Origin: CBDCYS01 sp965226245
GTDB taxonomy: Bacteria > Acidobacteriota > Terriglobia > Bryobacterales > UBA6623
Direction: 5' to 3'
Assembly: GCA_965226245.1 (NCBI GenBank)
Contig: CBDDCL010000015.1
Span: 3,162,001-3,226,000, forward strand
Length of the DNA: 64,000 bases
Position numbers and translations under genes: made by a program
Shown here: one piece after another, positions 45,937 to 55,034 of the stretch
Layout of the letters: each line of letters opens with the position of its first letter
Numbering within the stretch: the first letter of the stretch is position 1
The notes under the pieces: model-generated
What the model was told of the DNA's origin: nothing
The model's database searches: none
What the model saw: the letters and a program-made list of their open reading frames with translations, nothing else

Positions 45937-46396
45937 ACGCGCCGGCCTGGTGCTGGCCACCTGGGGCGGATGCGGCTATTTCCCCTTAGCGCCAGGCACG
46001 GCCGGCTCGGTTGCGGCTGTTCTCATCGGCTACGGCTTGGTGCATGAAGCCGGGTTTTCTCCTCCCTGGCTGGGAGCCCTCGCTGCCGCTCTGTTGTGGC
46101 CCGCTTGCTGGGCGTCTGAGATCGCGGCAAATCACTTCTCTCGCGAAGATCCGCCGCAGGTCGTCGTGGACGAAGTCGTCGGTCAATGGATCGCACTTTC
46201 CGCCGCGGCCCCGGGTAACTGGCTCCACTGGCTGGCCGCCTTCATCCTGTTTCGGCTTTTGGACATCTTCAAGCCTTTTCCGATCCGCAGATTGGAACAG
46301 CTCCCCAGGGGAGCCGGAGTCGTTGCGGACGACGTTGGAGCGGGGTTGTACGGTATGATTATTCTTGTGGTTCTGCGGTGGTTTTTTGAGTCCTAG
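45926..46396 (+). CDS. pgpA: Phosphatidylglycerophosphatase A
   Basis: The product has up to 156 residues. Key motifs are LATWGGCGYFPLAPGTAGS at the start, VVVDEVVGQWIAL in the middle and RLLDIFKPFPIRRLEQL near the end, all diagnostic of PgpA, which removes phosphate from phosphatidylglycerophosphate at the inner membrane. About three to four hydrophobic segments are present. The first ATG lies within a repeated IS-end motif, so the native start may be a GTG nearby (LVLATW) or may have been replaced. It is followed by an NHL protein and cinA, apparently as one transcription unit. Confidence 0.88.
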   Translation: MQARRAGLVLATWGGCGYFPLAPGTAGSVAAVLIGYGLVHEAGFSPPWLGALAAALLWPACWASEIAANHFSREDPPQVVVDEVVGQWIALSAAAPGNWLHWLAAFILFRLLDIFKPFPIRRLEQLPRGAGVVADDVGAGLYGMIILVVLRWFFES

Positions 46397-46433
46397 GCGG
46401 AACAAGAAGGCTTCTTAACCCTCCGCCCGCGCA

Positions 46434-47480
46434 ATGTTCGGAAGCAGGATGAGTTCAAAAAAAGCCCGTTCGACGGCCCAACCCCTGATCGAAAGCGTCA
46501 CCCCCCGGGCCGCCATCCACGGCGGAGAGGTAGAAGTTCGTGGTTCCGGCTTTTCGGACAACGGAGCGAGCCACGTCCGCGCGCGGTTCGGCTCGGTGGA
46601 TGCGCGGCTGATCGTGGGCGGCAGCCGTCATCTGGTAATCCGCGTTCCGGAAGGCGCCACGGAGGGCGCGCTTACGCTCGTCAACGGCTCCGCCGAAAGC
46701 CGGCCCTATTCCTGTGCCATTGGCATTACGATCGCGGAGAACCTGCACCCGGTGGCCAACCCCGCCGTCGACGTGCATGGAAACATCTTCACGACCAGGA
46801 GCGGGACACGTGGTGAAGAGCTGCCGGTTTCCGTATTCAAAATCGACCTGAATTTCAACGTCAAACCCTTGGCTTCGAATATCGTCAACCCCACCGGATT
46901 GATTTTCAACAGGAGCGGAGACCTGCTGATCTCGAGCCGCCACAACGGAACGATCTATTCGGTCAGCTCTCGCGGTCAAGTCGAAGTCTATGCCGAGGGA
47001 ATGGGCGTGGCCACCGGGCTGGCGTTCGACGAGGAAGAGAACCTCTACGTCGGCGACCGCACCGGAACCATCTTCAAGATCAGCCCGGGCCGGCAGATCT
47101 TTGTCTTCGCGACGCTGGAAGCCTCCATTTCCGCTTACCACCTGGCGATGGGCCCGGATCAGACCCTGTATGTAACCGGGCCGACCACCTCCAGTTTCGA
47201 CTGCGTTTACGGTGTCAACCCAAAAGGCGAAGTCGACGTCGCCTATCGCGGCTTCGGACGACCGCAGGGGATGGTCGTTGACGCCCGCGGAGATCTCTAT
47301 CTGGCCGCTTCCCATGCCGGCCGCAAAGGTATCTTCCGGCTCAGACCGGATGCCGATCCCGAGCAGGTGGTCTCGGGCCCTGGAATCGTAGGGCTCGACT
47401 TCCTTCCAACCAAAGAAATGGTCGTCGCTACCACCAACGCGCTCTTCCGGGTCGACACGGCCAGCCTGCTGAACAACTAA
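46434..47480 (+). CDS. IPT/TIG plus NHL-repeat beta-propeller protein
   Basis: The 348-residue product has an N-terminal IPT/TIG-like Ig domain (PLIESVTPRAAIHGGEVEVRGSGF, about residues 17-100). Several propeller blades follow, each with a G-x-x-x-D-x-x-G-x-x-Y/L pattern (NPTGLIFNRSGDLLIS, ATGLAFDEEENLYVGD, PQGMVVDARGDLYLAA). No signal peptide is apparent. The function is unknown; such folds bind ligands or partners. It lies 37 bp after pgpA and 7 bp before cinA, likely one operon. Confidence 0.75.
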   Translation: MFGSRMSSKKARSTAQPLIESVTPRAAIHGGEVEVRGSGFSDNGASHVRARFGSVDARLIVGGSRHLVIRVPEGATEGALTLVNGSAESRPYSCAIGITIAENLHPVANPAVDVHGNIFTTRSGTRGEELPVSVFKIDLNFNVKPLASNIVNPTGLIFNRSGDLLISSRHNGTIYSVSSRGQVEVYAEGMGVATGLAFDEEENLYVGDRTGTIFKISPGRQIFVFATLEASISAYHLAMGPDQTLYVTGPTTSSFDCVYGVNPKGEVDVAYRGFGRPQGMVVDARGDLYLAASHAGRKGIFRLRPDADPEQVVSGPGIVGLDFLPTKEMVVATTNALFRVDTASLLNN

Positions 47481-47487
47481 GCGCAAA

Positions 47488-48720
47488 GTGACCGCGGAAA
47501 TCATCGCTGTGGGCTCGGAGCTGCTGACCCCGCGGCGCGTCGATACCAATTCGCTTTTCCTCACCCGGAAACTCAACGAACGCGGCATCGATGTCGTCCG
47601 CAAGACCATCGTCGGCGATGACCGCCAGCGACTGGCTCGGGAGATTCGGCGCGCTCGCGAGTCCGGCCAGGTCGTGATCATGACAGGCGGACTGGGACCC
47701 ACTCTCGACGATCTGAGCCGCGACGCCGCCTCGGACGCGCTGGGGCGCAAGTTGGTTTTCCAGCAGCAAGTAGTCGACTGGATTGAAGAGCGCTTCCGTC
47801 GGCGAGGCCGCAAAATGGCGGAGGTCAACCGCCGCCAGGCGTACATCCTCGAAGGAGCGGAGATGATTCCGAATGCCCGCGGAACAGCCCCCGGCCAGTG
47901 GTTCGAGGACGACGCGGGCATCCTGATGCTGCTGCCTGGTCCGCCGCGCGAGCTGGAGCCGATGTTCGCCGAACAGTGCATGCCCCGCTTAGAGAAGATC
48001 GAGTCGCCCTATCAATATCACACGGTCTCGATGCGGGTCAGCGGTATTCCCGAGTCCGACCTTGATCAGCGTATCGGTCCGATTTACTCGGCCGAACCTC
48101 GAGTGGCGACGACCATCCTGGCGGCTCCAGGAGACATCCAAATCCATCTGCGGGCCAAGGCGGCGCGGCGGGAGGAGGCACGGACCATTGCCGAGGAGCT
48201 TGCCGTCCGGGTCGAGGCGGAGTTGGGGCGGCAGATCTATACACGTGAGGACGAGTCGCTGGAGGAAGTGGTCGGCCGTCGCTTCCGTGAAAGGGGCATG
48301 ACGCTCGCCGTGGCGGAGAGCTGCACCGGCGGTTTGCTGGCACAGCGAATCACGTCGGTTCCCGGAGCATCCGAATACTTCGCCGGTGGCTTCGTCAGCT
48401 ACACCGAAGACGCCAAAATCGGCTGGCTCGGCGTCGATCAAACCACGATCGAACAGCATGGGGCCGTGAGCCGCGAAACCGCCGAGGCCATGGCGCGGGC
48501 GGTGCGCGGCAAAGCGAAGACCTCGCTAGGAGCATCGATCACGGGCGTTGCCGGCCCCGCCGGTGGCGCCGAACAAACGCCCGTCGGAACCGTGTTCATC
48601 GGCATCGCCAGCGAACGCGGCGTCGAAGTCAAGGAACGCCACTTCGGCGGCGAGCGCGAGCTGATCCGGTCCCTCGCGGCACAGACAACCCTCGAACTTT
48701 TACTGCGGATAGTCAGCTGA
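47488..48720 (+). CDS. cinA: CinA-like protein (competence/damage-inducible, NMN amidohydrolase)
   Basis: The 410-residue product has an N-terminal MoCF-type domain (AEIIAVGSELL, VIMTGGLGPTLDDLSRD; residues 1-170) and a C-terminal CinA/PncC domain (AVAESCTGGLLAQRITSVPGASEYFAGG, and SLGASITGVAGPAGG; about 255-410). CinA proteins hydrolyse ADP-ribose/NAD-related compounds and deamidate NMN, recycling pyridine nucleotides. The GTG start is 7 bp after the NHL stop, in line with operon coupling. The gene looks intact. Confidence 0.93.
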   Translation: MTAEIIAVGSELLTPRRVDTNSLFLTRKLNERGIDVVRKTIVGDDRQRLAREIRRARESGQVVIMTGGLGPTLDDLSRDAASDALGRKLVFQQQVVDWIEERFRRRGRKMAEVNRRQAYILEGAEMIPNARGTAPGQWFEDDAGILMLLPGPPRELEPMFAEQCMPRLEKIESPYQYHTVSMRVSGIPESDLDQRIGPIYSAEPRVATTILAAPGDIQIHLRAKAARREEARTIAEELAVRVEAELGRQIYTREDESLEEVVGRRFRERGMTLAVAESCTGGLLAQRITSVPGASEYFAGGFVSYTEDAKIGWLGVDQTTIEQHGAVSRETAEAMARAVRGKAKTSLGASITGVAGPAGGAEQTPVGTVFIGIASERGVEVKERHFGGERELIRSLAAQTTLELLLRIVS

Positions 48721-48925
48721 GGCGGCGCGGCAGTCGGAAAGACCGCCTCCTAAAGAATCGCGGGGCGGCGCGGGTCCGCGGCCATGCCGCGGAACGCTCC
48801 CTTACATTCCCTTGCGGTCAGCCTCGTCCATGGTGCATAGTGAATTTGGGACCGCTATCGGCAAATCCGCGGCGGTCCGTTGGAACTGATGAAACCTGGT
48901 TATTGGGTGTCAGGCGAGATGGACG

Positions 48926-50188
48926 ATGGCGACAACCACAGCAGGCGCCGGCCGAATCGTCTACCTAACCGAGCTGACCGGCATGCGGGTCGACGGGCCG
49001 AATGGCCGCCGCATCGGCCGGGTCCGCGAGGCAGCCATCGCTCCCAGCGAACACCCTCGCCGTGTGTCCCGGTTCCTGATCGGCTCGGGCAAAACCCCCT
49101 TCATGGTGCGCCACGATCAGGTCAAGTCCATTTCGATGGATGGTATCCGGTTGGCCGACGACCGCTTCGTTCCCTACTACCCTGACGAAGGTCTGCTGTT
49201 ACTGTGCAAGGATCTCCTCGACCAACAAATCGTCGACATCAACGGACGCAAGGTGGTGCGTGTCAACGACGTGGCGCTCCGCATCGAGTCCACATCCCAG
49301 CGCGATGAACTCTGGATTCAGGAAGTCGGAGTCGGGCTGCAAGGCGCCTTCCGGCGTCTGACCGAGGGCCTGCTGCCATCCGCCTGGATCCGCGACGTTC
49401 AGCAGCGCCTCAAGCCCAACTCCATCCCCTGGGACTACTGCAATATCATCGAACCCGACCCCCAGCGGCGATTGAAGTTGCGAATCTCCCACGACCGCAT
49501 CGGCCGTATCCACCCCGCCGACCTCGCTGACATCGTGGAAGAGCTGGCTCCGGCCGAGCGTGAAGCATTGTTTGAAACCCTCGACGAACACGTCGCCGCC
49601 GAAGCGTTAACGGAGGTCAAGCCCAAAATCCAGGTCAGCATTGTCGAATCACTTGACAAGGAAAGAGCCGCTGACATTATCGAGGAGATGGCGCCCGACT
49701 CCGCCGCCGACGTGCTGAGCGAACTTCAGGAAGAAACGAGCCAAGAAATCCTCAAGGACATGGAACAAGAGCCGGCCGCCGAAGTCGAGGAACTGCTCGA
49801 GCACGAAGAGGATACCGCCGGCGGCCTGATGAACACTCAGTACATCGCTCTTCACGAACACGCCTTGGCCGAGGACGCCGCCGAAGCATTGCGTGGCAAC
49901 GAAAAACTGCTGCCGGCGCTGACCCAGTTATTTCTTATCGATCGCGACGAACGTTTGGTCGGAGCCGTGCCGGTGGCGAAGCTGTTCATCGCCGAGCCGC
50001 GCCAGGCGCTTCGCGAACTGGCGATCCTGGACCCCATTAGCGTGGATTTGGACGCCGACGAAGAAACCGTCATCGAGCTGTTTGACAAGTACAACTTGTT
50101 CGCTTTGCCCGTTGTTGATGACGATGAAGAGCTGTGCGGCGTCATTACCGCCGACGACGTCATCAGCGTTCTCACGCCGGATCCCTAG
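48926..50188 (+). CDS. MgtE N-domain/CBS protein with PRC-barrel start
   Basis: The 420-residue soluble protein has a PRC-barrel-like first part (TGMRVDGPNGRRIGRVREA, and a second at LLDQQIVDINGRKVVRVNDV). The MgtE intracellular N domain follows (LADIVEELAPAEREALFETL, ADIIEEMAPDSAADVLSEL), then EDTAGGLMNTQYIAL and a CBS pair ending FALPVVDDDEELCGVITADDV. The membrane channel of MgtE is absent. It lies 29 bp before an NRAMP gene, so it is probably the metal-sensing partner of that transporter. Confidence 0.85.
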   Translation: MATTTAGAGRIVYLTELTGMRVDGPNGRRIGRVREAAIAPSEHPRRVSRFLIGSGKTPFMVRHDQVKSISMDGIRLADDRFVPYYPDEGLLLLCKDLLDQQIVDINGRKVVRVNDVALRIESTSQRDELWIQEVGVGLQGAFRRLTEGLLPSAWIRDVQQRLKPNSIPWDYCNIIEPDPQRRLKLRISHDRIGRIHPADLADIVEELAPAEREALFETLDEHVAAEALTEVKPKIQVSIVESLDKERAADIIEEMAPDSAADVLSELQEETSQEILKDMEQEPAAEVEELLEHEEDTAGGLMNTQYIALHEHALAEDAAEALRGNEKLLPALTQLFLIDRDERLVGAVPVAKLFIAEPRQALRELAILDPISVDLDADEETVIELFDKYNLFALPVVDDDEELCGVITADDVISVLTPDP

Positions 50189-50217
50189 AAAGCCTTCCCG
50201 CGAACCGGCACGGACCC

Positions 50218-51590
50218 ATGCTCAAGAGCCTGCGACAAAGAATCCTCGTGTACCTGGCGGTGCTGGGACCCGGTGTCATTACGGCTGTCGTGGACAACGA
50301 CGCGGGCGGGATCTTCATGTATTCCGAAGCGGGCGCGCGCTACGGCTACACCCTGCTATGGACCATGATTCCCGTCACCGTGATTCTCATCGTGACGCAA
50401 GTGATGTGTTCCCGCATGGCGGCTGTCACGGGCAAAGGGCTGTCCGATTTGATCCGCGAAGAGTTCGGGCTCCGCATCACCTTCTTCGTCATGGTTGCGT
50501 TACTGCTGGTCAACCTCACGAATGTTACCGCCAACTTTGCCGGGATCGCGGGTTCGCTTGAGCTATTCGGCGTCAGCAAGTACCTTTCGGTTCCCTTCGG
50601 AGCCATCCTCGTATGGACCCTCGTGGTTCGCGGCACCTATCGCACCGTCGAGAAGATCTTTCTTGTGGCGAGTTGCTTTTACGTCGCCTACGCTATTTCG
50701 GCGTTCCTCGTCCGGCCGGACTGGCCCGCGGCTTTCAGCGCCAGCGTGACCCCGGTCCTCTTGCTGGAAGGCCCCTACCTGACCGTTCTGATCGGCCTGG
50801 TGGGAACCTCTGTCGCACCGTGGATGCAGTTCTACTTGCAGGCGTCCATCGTGGAAAAAGGCGTCGATGTCAAGCAGTACTCCGAGTCGCGAACCGAGGT
50901 GATTGCCGGTTGCATCGTCATGGCCTTCATTAAGTTCTTTGTCATCGTCGCCTGCGCGGGTGCGATCTGGTCGAATGGCCCCCGCCAAATTCACGATGTG
51001 TCGGAGGCGGCCGAAGCGCTGCGTCCGCTGGGCGATTACGCCTACATTCTTTTCAGCGCGGGGCGATGTCAAGCAGTACTTTGAACGCATGGCCTTCACT
51101 ATGCGCGGGTATCTGGTCGAATGGCCCCCGCCAAATTCACGATGTGTCGGAGGCGGCCGAAGCGCTGCGTCCGCTGGGCGATTACGCCTACATTCTTTTC
51201 AGCGCGGGGCTTTTTAACGCATCACTATTAGCAGCCAGTATCTTGCCTCTCTCCACCGCCTATTCCGTGTGCGAGGGGCTGGGTTTTGAATCAGGCGTCA
51301 ATCACCGGTTTTCAGAAGCGCGGGTCTTTTACTGGCTCTATACTCTGCTGATTGCGGTAGGCGCCGGGCTGGTGTTGTGGCCCGATTTTCCGATTGTTCG
51401 AATGATCCTGTTTTCGCAGGTGCTGAACGGCTTCTTGATGCCAGTCATCCTGATCCTGATCCTGATCCTGGTGAACCGCCGTGAGTTGATGGGGAAGTGG
51501 GTGAACTCGCCGATCTACAATCTTGTGGCATATGCCACGGTCGCGCTGATGGTCGTGCTTGCAGTCACGCTGGCCGTGGTGTCGGGGTAA
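50218..51590 (+). pseudogene. NRAMP-family divalent metal transporter, broken by partial tandem duplication
   Basis: The product starts MLKSLRQRILVYLAVLGPGVITAVVDNDAGGIFMY. The canonical TM1 DPGN motif reads DNDAGG here, and the usual TM6 MPH site reads APWMQFY, marking an NRAMP-related subgroup. A 99-bp segment (50965-51063) recurs exactly at 51111-51209, shifted by 146 bp. The extra sequence breaks the frame after DYAYILFSAG, while the second frame resumes the same peptide and continues LFNASLLAASILPL to the stop at 51590. Without the extra 146 bp the gene would encode about 410 residues with roughly 11 helices. Confidence 0.85.
50965..51209 (+). repeat. Partial tandem duplication in the NRAMP gene
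   Basis: Segments 50965-51063 and 51111-51209 look identical. The 47 bases between them (51064-51110) are a shortened, altered form of 50866-50964 (both begin CGATGTCAAGCAGTACT). Thus a longer unit was duplicated and the second copy then lost inner sequence. Confidence 0.85.
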
Positions 51591-51787
51591 GCTTGCGAGC
51601 CGCCAGTTGTCTATCTTTCGTCAGTAACGAAACAAACAAGTCAAGTTTCCGAACGGTGACGTTACAACAGAGCCGCGCCCGCAAAGGCCCGGTCGAGCCC
51701 CCGAATCACCTCGGCAATGGCCGCTCTCGCAGGCACTCTCTCTGGCGCCAATCAATGGGGGCTGCAGCCATTCCCCCGCGGGCCGTG

Positions 51788-51793
51788 TATCAT
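51788..51793 (+). promoter_or_regulatory. Possible -10 box of ssrA
   Basis: TATCAT lies ten bases before the first base of tmRNA, the right distance for a sigma-70 -10 element. No good -35 hexamer is visible. Confidence 0.35.
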
Positions 51794-51803
51794 AAGAACT
51801 GAA

Positions 51804-52161
51804 GGGGGCGTAACGGATTCGACGGGATTGGACCGTCGTTGAGAGGCATACCGGGTTCCGAGCTCCCGTAAAACGATCGGAAAACTATAACTGCCAACAA
51901 TGATGATATGCAGTTAGCCTACGCTGCCTAATCTTAGGTAGCCGCTCATGCTTGCGGGTCCGCACAACGGCAATGGGTGTCATTTTTCGCGGGATAGGCT
52001 GAAGGCTTCTGTCCGGAGCCCCAGGCTGAGATTGAATCGGGCTGGGCCGGTTCTAACTCGTTCGCTCCAAGGAGCCGGCTGAGATTTCGAGCGAACTAAG
52101 TATGTAGGCTCTCATCGATAGACATTTCCGGACGCGGGTTCGACTCCCGCCGCCTCCACCA
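51804..52161 (+). ncRNA. ssrA: tmRNA
   Basis: The 358-nt gene starts GGGGGCGTAACGGATTCGAC and ends with the acceptor half CGGGTTCGACTCCCGCC followed by GCCTCCACCA, which pairs with the 5' end to form the alanyl-tRNA-like domain. The CCA is encoded. The tag frame (51893-51931) reads ANNDDMQLAYAA and stops at TAA; the final AYAA serves as the protease recognition end (commonly ALAA). The RNA rescues stalled ribosomes with SmpB. It appears complete. Confidence 0.95.
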
Positions 52162-52316
52162 TTCTGTTTCTTTCATAACCTCCTTTCTTTTCTTGGAGTT
52201 ACAGTCAGTCGCTTGTACAGCAGCAGGCTGTTGTATCAGATTTGTATCGAGACTTCGGGCGATGGGATCGGCCCTTGGAAGCGTACTGGCAATCCTTGGA
52301 ATGGCTTCAACATGAT

Positions 52317-52544
52317 TCACCTCTGCTTGGAGATGAGGCAACGCCGACAGACTCGCTCGAAAACGCTCTCGGGAATACGAAGAGTCGTATAGCGCCGCTT
52401 GCGCCTGGTCGTGGTCGTATCGCCGAGCAGGAAGACTCCATCCTCGCGCTCGAAGAGCGTCCGCGCAGCGTCCTTGCTGAGATTCAAGATCTCGGAAATT
52501 TCGGCAATGCTGTAGTGCCGCTCCAGAATCGATCCCGCGCTCAC
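52317..52544 (-). CDS. Small helix-turn-helix (excisionase/MerR-like) protein
   Basis: The 75-residue product reads RHYSIAEISEILNLSKDAARTLFEREDGVFLLGD, a winged helix-turn-helix of the excisionase type, followed by a basic RRKRRYTTLRIPESVFERV tail. Such proteins act as excisionases or regulators in mobile islands. It is next to the 3' end of ssrA, a frequent integration site, but no integrase or attachment repeat was found here. Confidence 0.65.
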   Translation of the reverse strand: MSAGSILERHYSIAEISEILNLSKDAARTLFEREDGVFLLGDTTTTRRKRRYTTLRIPESVFERVCRRCLISKQR

Positions 52545-52773
52545 AGCTCACCCCTTGAGTGGAAGAGAACTATCGGTGGCAGTGTCAACCCGCTTTGAAC
52601 CAGTTCAATGACCAAAGCCTGGACCTGTCTCGCGCGAGGACATTAACCTTCTTTAAGAGGTCGCACCTCTTGGTTTCGAGTGCTCCAACCTCGTCCACTG
52701 TTGAGGCAGACGCCATTGCTCGCTCAGCGAGCTTGTAGGACATCAGTAGATGTGCATCGACCATGGACTTGGC

Positions 52774-54204
52774 GGATCGGGAGATATAACCAAAAGTTGT
52801 GGATGAGCGGCTGAGGGAAGGTGGCGTATCCTGACGGTTGAGGAATCAACTCAATCGTTTCCTGGAAAGGAACAAGGAGGATACGCCATGAGTCAGTGTG
52901 AAGCTGCTGAGAGCAGCAGTCAAGTCAACCCCCAAGTCATTGATGGAAAGAAACCCTCGCCCTGGGATGAAGTGCTGCGCCAAGGAGCACGCCAGATGCT
53001 CGTCAAGGCCGTGGAAGCCGAAGTGAGCGCCTACATCGAAGCGCATCAGCACAAAGCCGGCGAGGACGGCCGGCGGCTGGTGGTGCGCAACGGTCACGCC
53101 CGCGAGCGCACCATCGTCAGCGGCGCGGGTCAGCTCAAGATCCGGGCCCCGCGGGTCGACGATCGCCGAGTCGATGAGCGGGGCCAACGCTTCCGTTTCA
53201 CTTCCGAGATCCTGCCGCCGTACCTGCGGCGCACGAAAAGCGTCCAAGAACTGATCCCCTGGTTGTACCTGAAAGGGATCTCGACGGGCGATTTCAGCGA
53301 GGCGCTGGAGGCCTTGCTGGGGCCTGACGCTGCGGGCCTGTCGGCGACGACGGTGGTGCGTCTCAAAGAAGTCTGGCGGCGCGAGTACGAGGCTTGGTCG
53401 AAGCGGGATCTGAGCGGCCAGCGGTTTGTTTACATTTGGGCCGACGGCATCTACTCGAACGTCCGTCTGGACGATGAACGGCAGTGTTTGCTGGTTGTGA
53501 TGGGCGCGCTCGAAGACGGCCGCAAGCAGCTGCTGGCGGTGCACGACGGCTTTCGCGAAAGCGAGCTGTCGTGGCGGGAGTTGCTCGAGGACTTGAAACG
53601 GCAGGGGCTCGAGTTGCCGCCGAAGTTGGCGGTGGGCGACGGCGCGAGGGGCTTCTGGGCGGCCTTGCGCAAGGTCTATGCAGCGACCCGGGAGCAGCGT
53701 TGCTGGCTGCACAAGACGGCCAACGTGCTCCATAAGCTGCCGCGGAGCATGCAGGGCAAAGCCAAGCAGGCGCTGCGCGACATCTATCTTGCCGAGAGCC
53801 GGCAGACGGCGGAGGACGAGCTGGACTGTTTCAAGAACTTATATGAAAAGAAGTTTCCCAAAGCGGTCGAGTGCCTGGACAAAGACCGCCAAGTGCTGCT
53901 GGCTTTTTACGACTTTCCGGCCGAGCACTGGGGGCACTTGCGGACGACGAACCCGATCGAGTCCACCTTTGCGACGGTGCGATTGCGGCAACGGCGAACG
54001 AAGGGGTGCGGCAGCCGGGAAGCGTCGTTGACGATGGTCTTCATGCTGGCCCGCCAGGCCGAGCGCCACTGGCGGCGCCTGAACGGTTCAGAAGTGATTG
54101 TGCATGTCTTAAATGGAAAGGAATTCAAGGACGGTTTGATGGTTCAGGAGAACGCCGCCCGACCTCGCCCATCCACAACATTTGACAATATCTCTCCCCG
54201 ATCC
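52774..54204 (+). mobile_element. IS256-family element (second type)
   Basis: The ends carry long imperfect inverted repeats: GGATCGGGAGATAT, then GTTGTGGATGAGCG on the left; GGATCGGGGAGAGATAT, then GTTGTGGATGGGCG on the right (read inward). Length is about 1.43 kb. The flanking 8-mers GACTTGGC and ACTCCCAC do not match. It is unrelated in detail to the two other IS256 copies. Confidence 0.75.
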
Positions 54205-54225
54205 ACTCCCACACCGCTAATCTAA
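52888..54225 (+). CDS. IS256-family transposase (445 aa), second type
   Basis: The DDE transposase has VYIWADGIYSNVRL (first Asp), LAVGDGARGFWAAL (second Asp) and TTNPIESTFATVRLRQRRTKG (catalytic Glu), with QRCWLHKTANVL between. AGGAGG lies 10 bp before the ATG. The frame crosses the right inverted repeat and ends about 20 bp outside, giving a tail PRPSTTFDNISPRSTPTPLI that is probably not native. The catalytic part is complete. Confidence 0.92.
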   Translation: MSQCEAAESSSQVNPQVIDGKKPSPWDEVLRQGARQMLVKAVEAEVSAYIEAHQHKAGEDGRRLVVRNGHARERTIVSGAGQLKIRAPRVDDRRVDERGQRFRFTSEILPPYLRRTKSVQELIPWLYLKGISTGDFSEALEALLGPDAAGLSATTVVRLKEVWRREYEAWSKRDLSGQRFVYIWADGIYSNVRLDDERQCLLVVMGALEDGRKQLLAVHDGFRESELSWRELLEDLKRQGLELPPKLAVGDGARGFWAALRKVYAATREQRCWLHKTANVLHKLPRSMQGKAKQALRDIYLAESRQTAEDELDCFKNLYEKKFPKAVECLDKDRQVLLAFYDFPAEHWGHLRTTNPIESTFATVRLRQRRTKGCGSREASLTMVFMLARQAERHWRRLNGSEVIVHVLNGKEFKDGLMVQENAARPRPSTTFDNISPRSTPTPLI

Positions 54226-54887
54226 ACCCCCCCGTCTACATCCACCTGCGAAACCGAGGGAGCTGCGACGGAGAATGCCCCCGGATTGAGGGGGTTCCAC
54301 CTTCACCGACCTCGTCGGCGTCTGCCATCAAAACCGCTTGTGAGCGATCGACTTCGTCTACTCTAGAATTGTCTGGCGCCGAACGAATGTTCCCGTTGCC
54401 TACGAAAAGCCGCAACCCTTCAGGGACAACCATGAATTGCACAAGAAAGCGTGTGCCGTGCGACCTCGCCCGCTGTTAACTGTCTTGTGGAACTACTACC
54501 GCAATGGAATCCGTTCTCTCTGGCACCTCGACGACGTCAGTTTGCACTCTCAGTTGAAAATCTAAGCGACGGCGAATCGGCTTGAGAAGCGCCAGCATCA
54601 GTTCACCGAGGACCGGCAAACACACTGACCCCGGTACTTCTGCCCGACCCTCTGCGGGTACTTTCGACAAGCCCGTCCGTCCTCAGTCGTGCCTGCCTCC
54701 ATGCGTATGGATGTGTCGATGTGATGAAAGAGGCAGGGCGTACAGGAGTCGGCGGGACATTCAGTACTGTTGGATTTCTAAACATAAAAGGCTTTCGGGC
54801 CGTAGTGTGAGATGGGTGGCAGCCGCGAGCGTTCCGAACCTTCCAAATCGCGGATTGAGGCGCGGGGCATCCTCGGGAAACGAACTG
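54205..54887. other. Intergenic region without supported genes
   Basis: Several open frames exist on both strands but lack start signals and recognisable motifs. Part could be promoter sequence for the small genes that follow. Confidence 0.35.
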
Positions 54888-55034
54888 GTGCTGACTCAGG
54901 TCAAGAGCGGGTGCGAACGAGTGTCGATCTCCTTTAACCCAAAGACCCTCAAGGTTAAAAGGCTGCTCGGCTATAAGAAAAAGGGGAAATGGGAGTTCGA
55001 ACCCGTGAAGCAACGAGGTGATGTATGTGAGTGA
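54888..55034 (+). CDS. Small basic protein of unknown function
   Basis: A GTG start gives 48 residues, VLTQVKSGCERVSISFNPK then KVKRLLGYKKKGKWEFEPV. The protein is basic and beta-rich in appearance. The frame is open further upstream, so the start is uncertain. Its stop overlaps the next gene by 8 bp. I do not recognise the family. Confidence 0.35.
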   Translation: MLTQVKSGCERVSISFNPKTLKVKRLLGYKKKGKWEFEPVKQRGDVCE

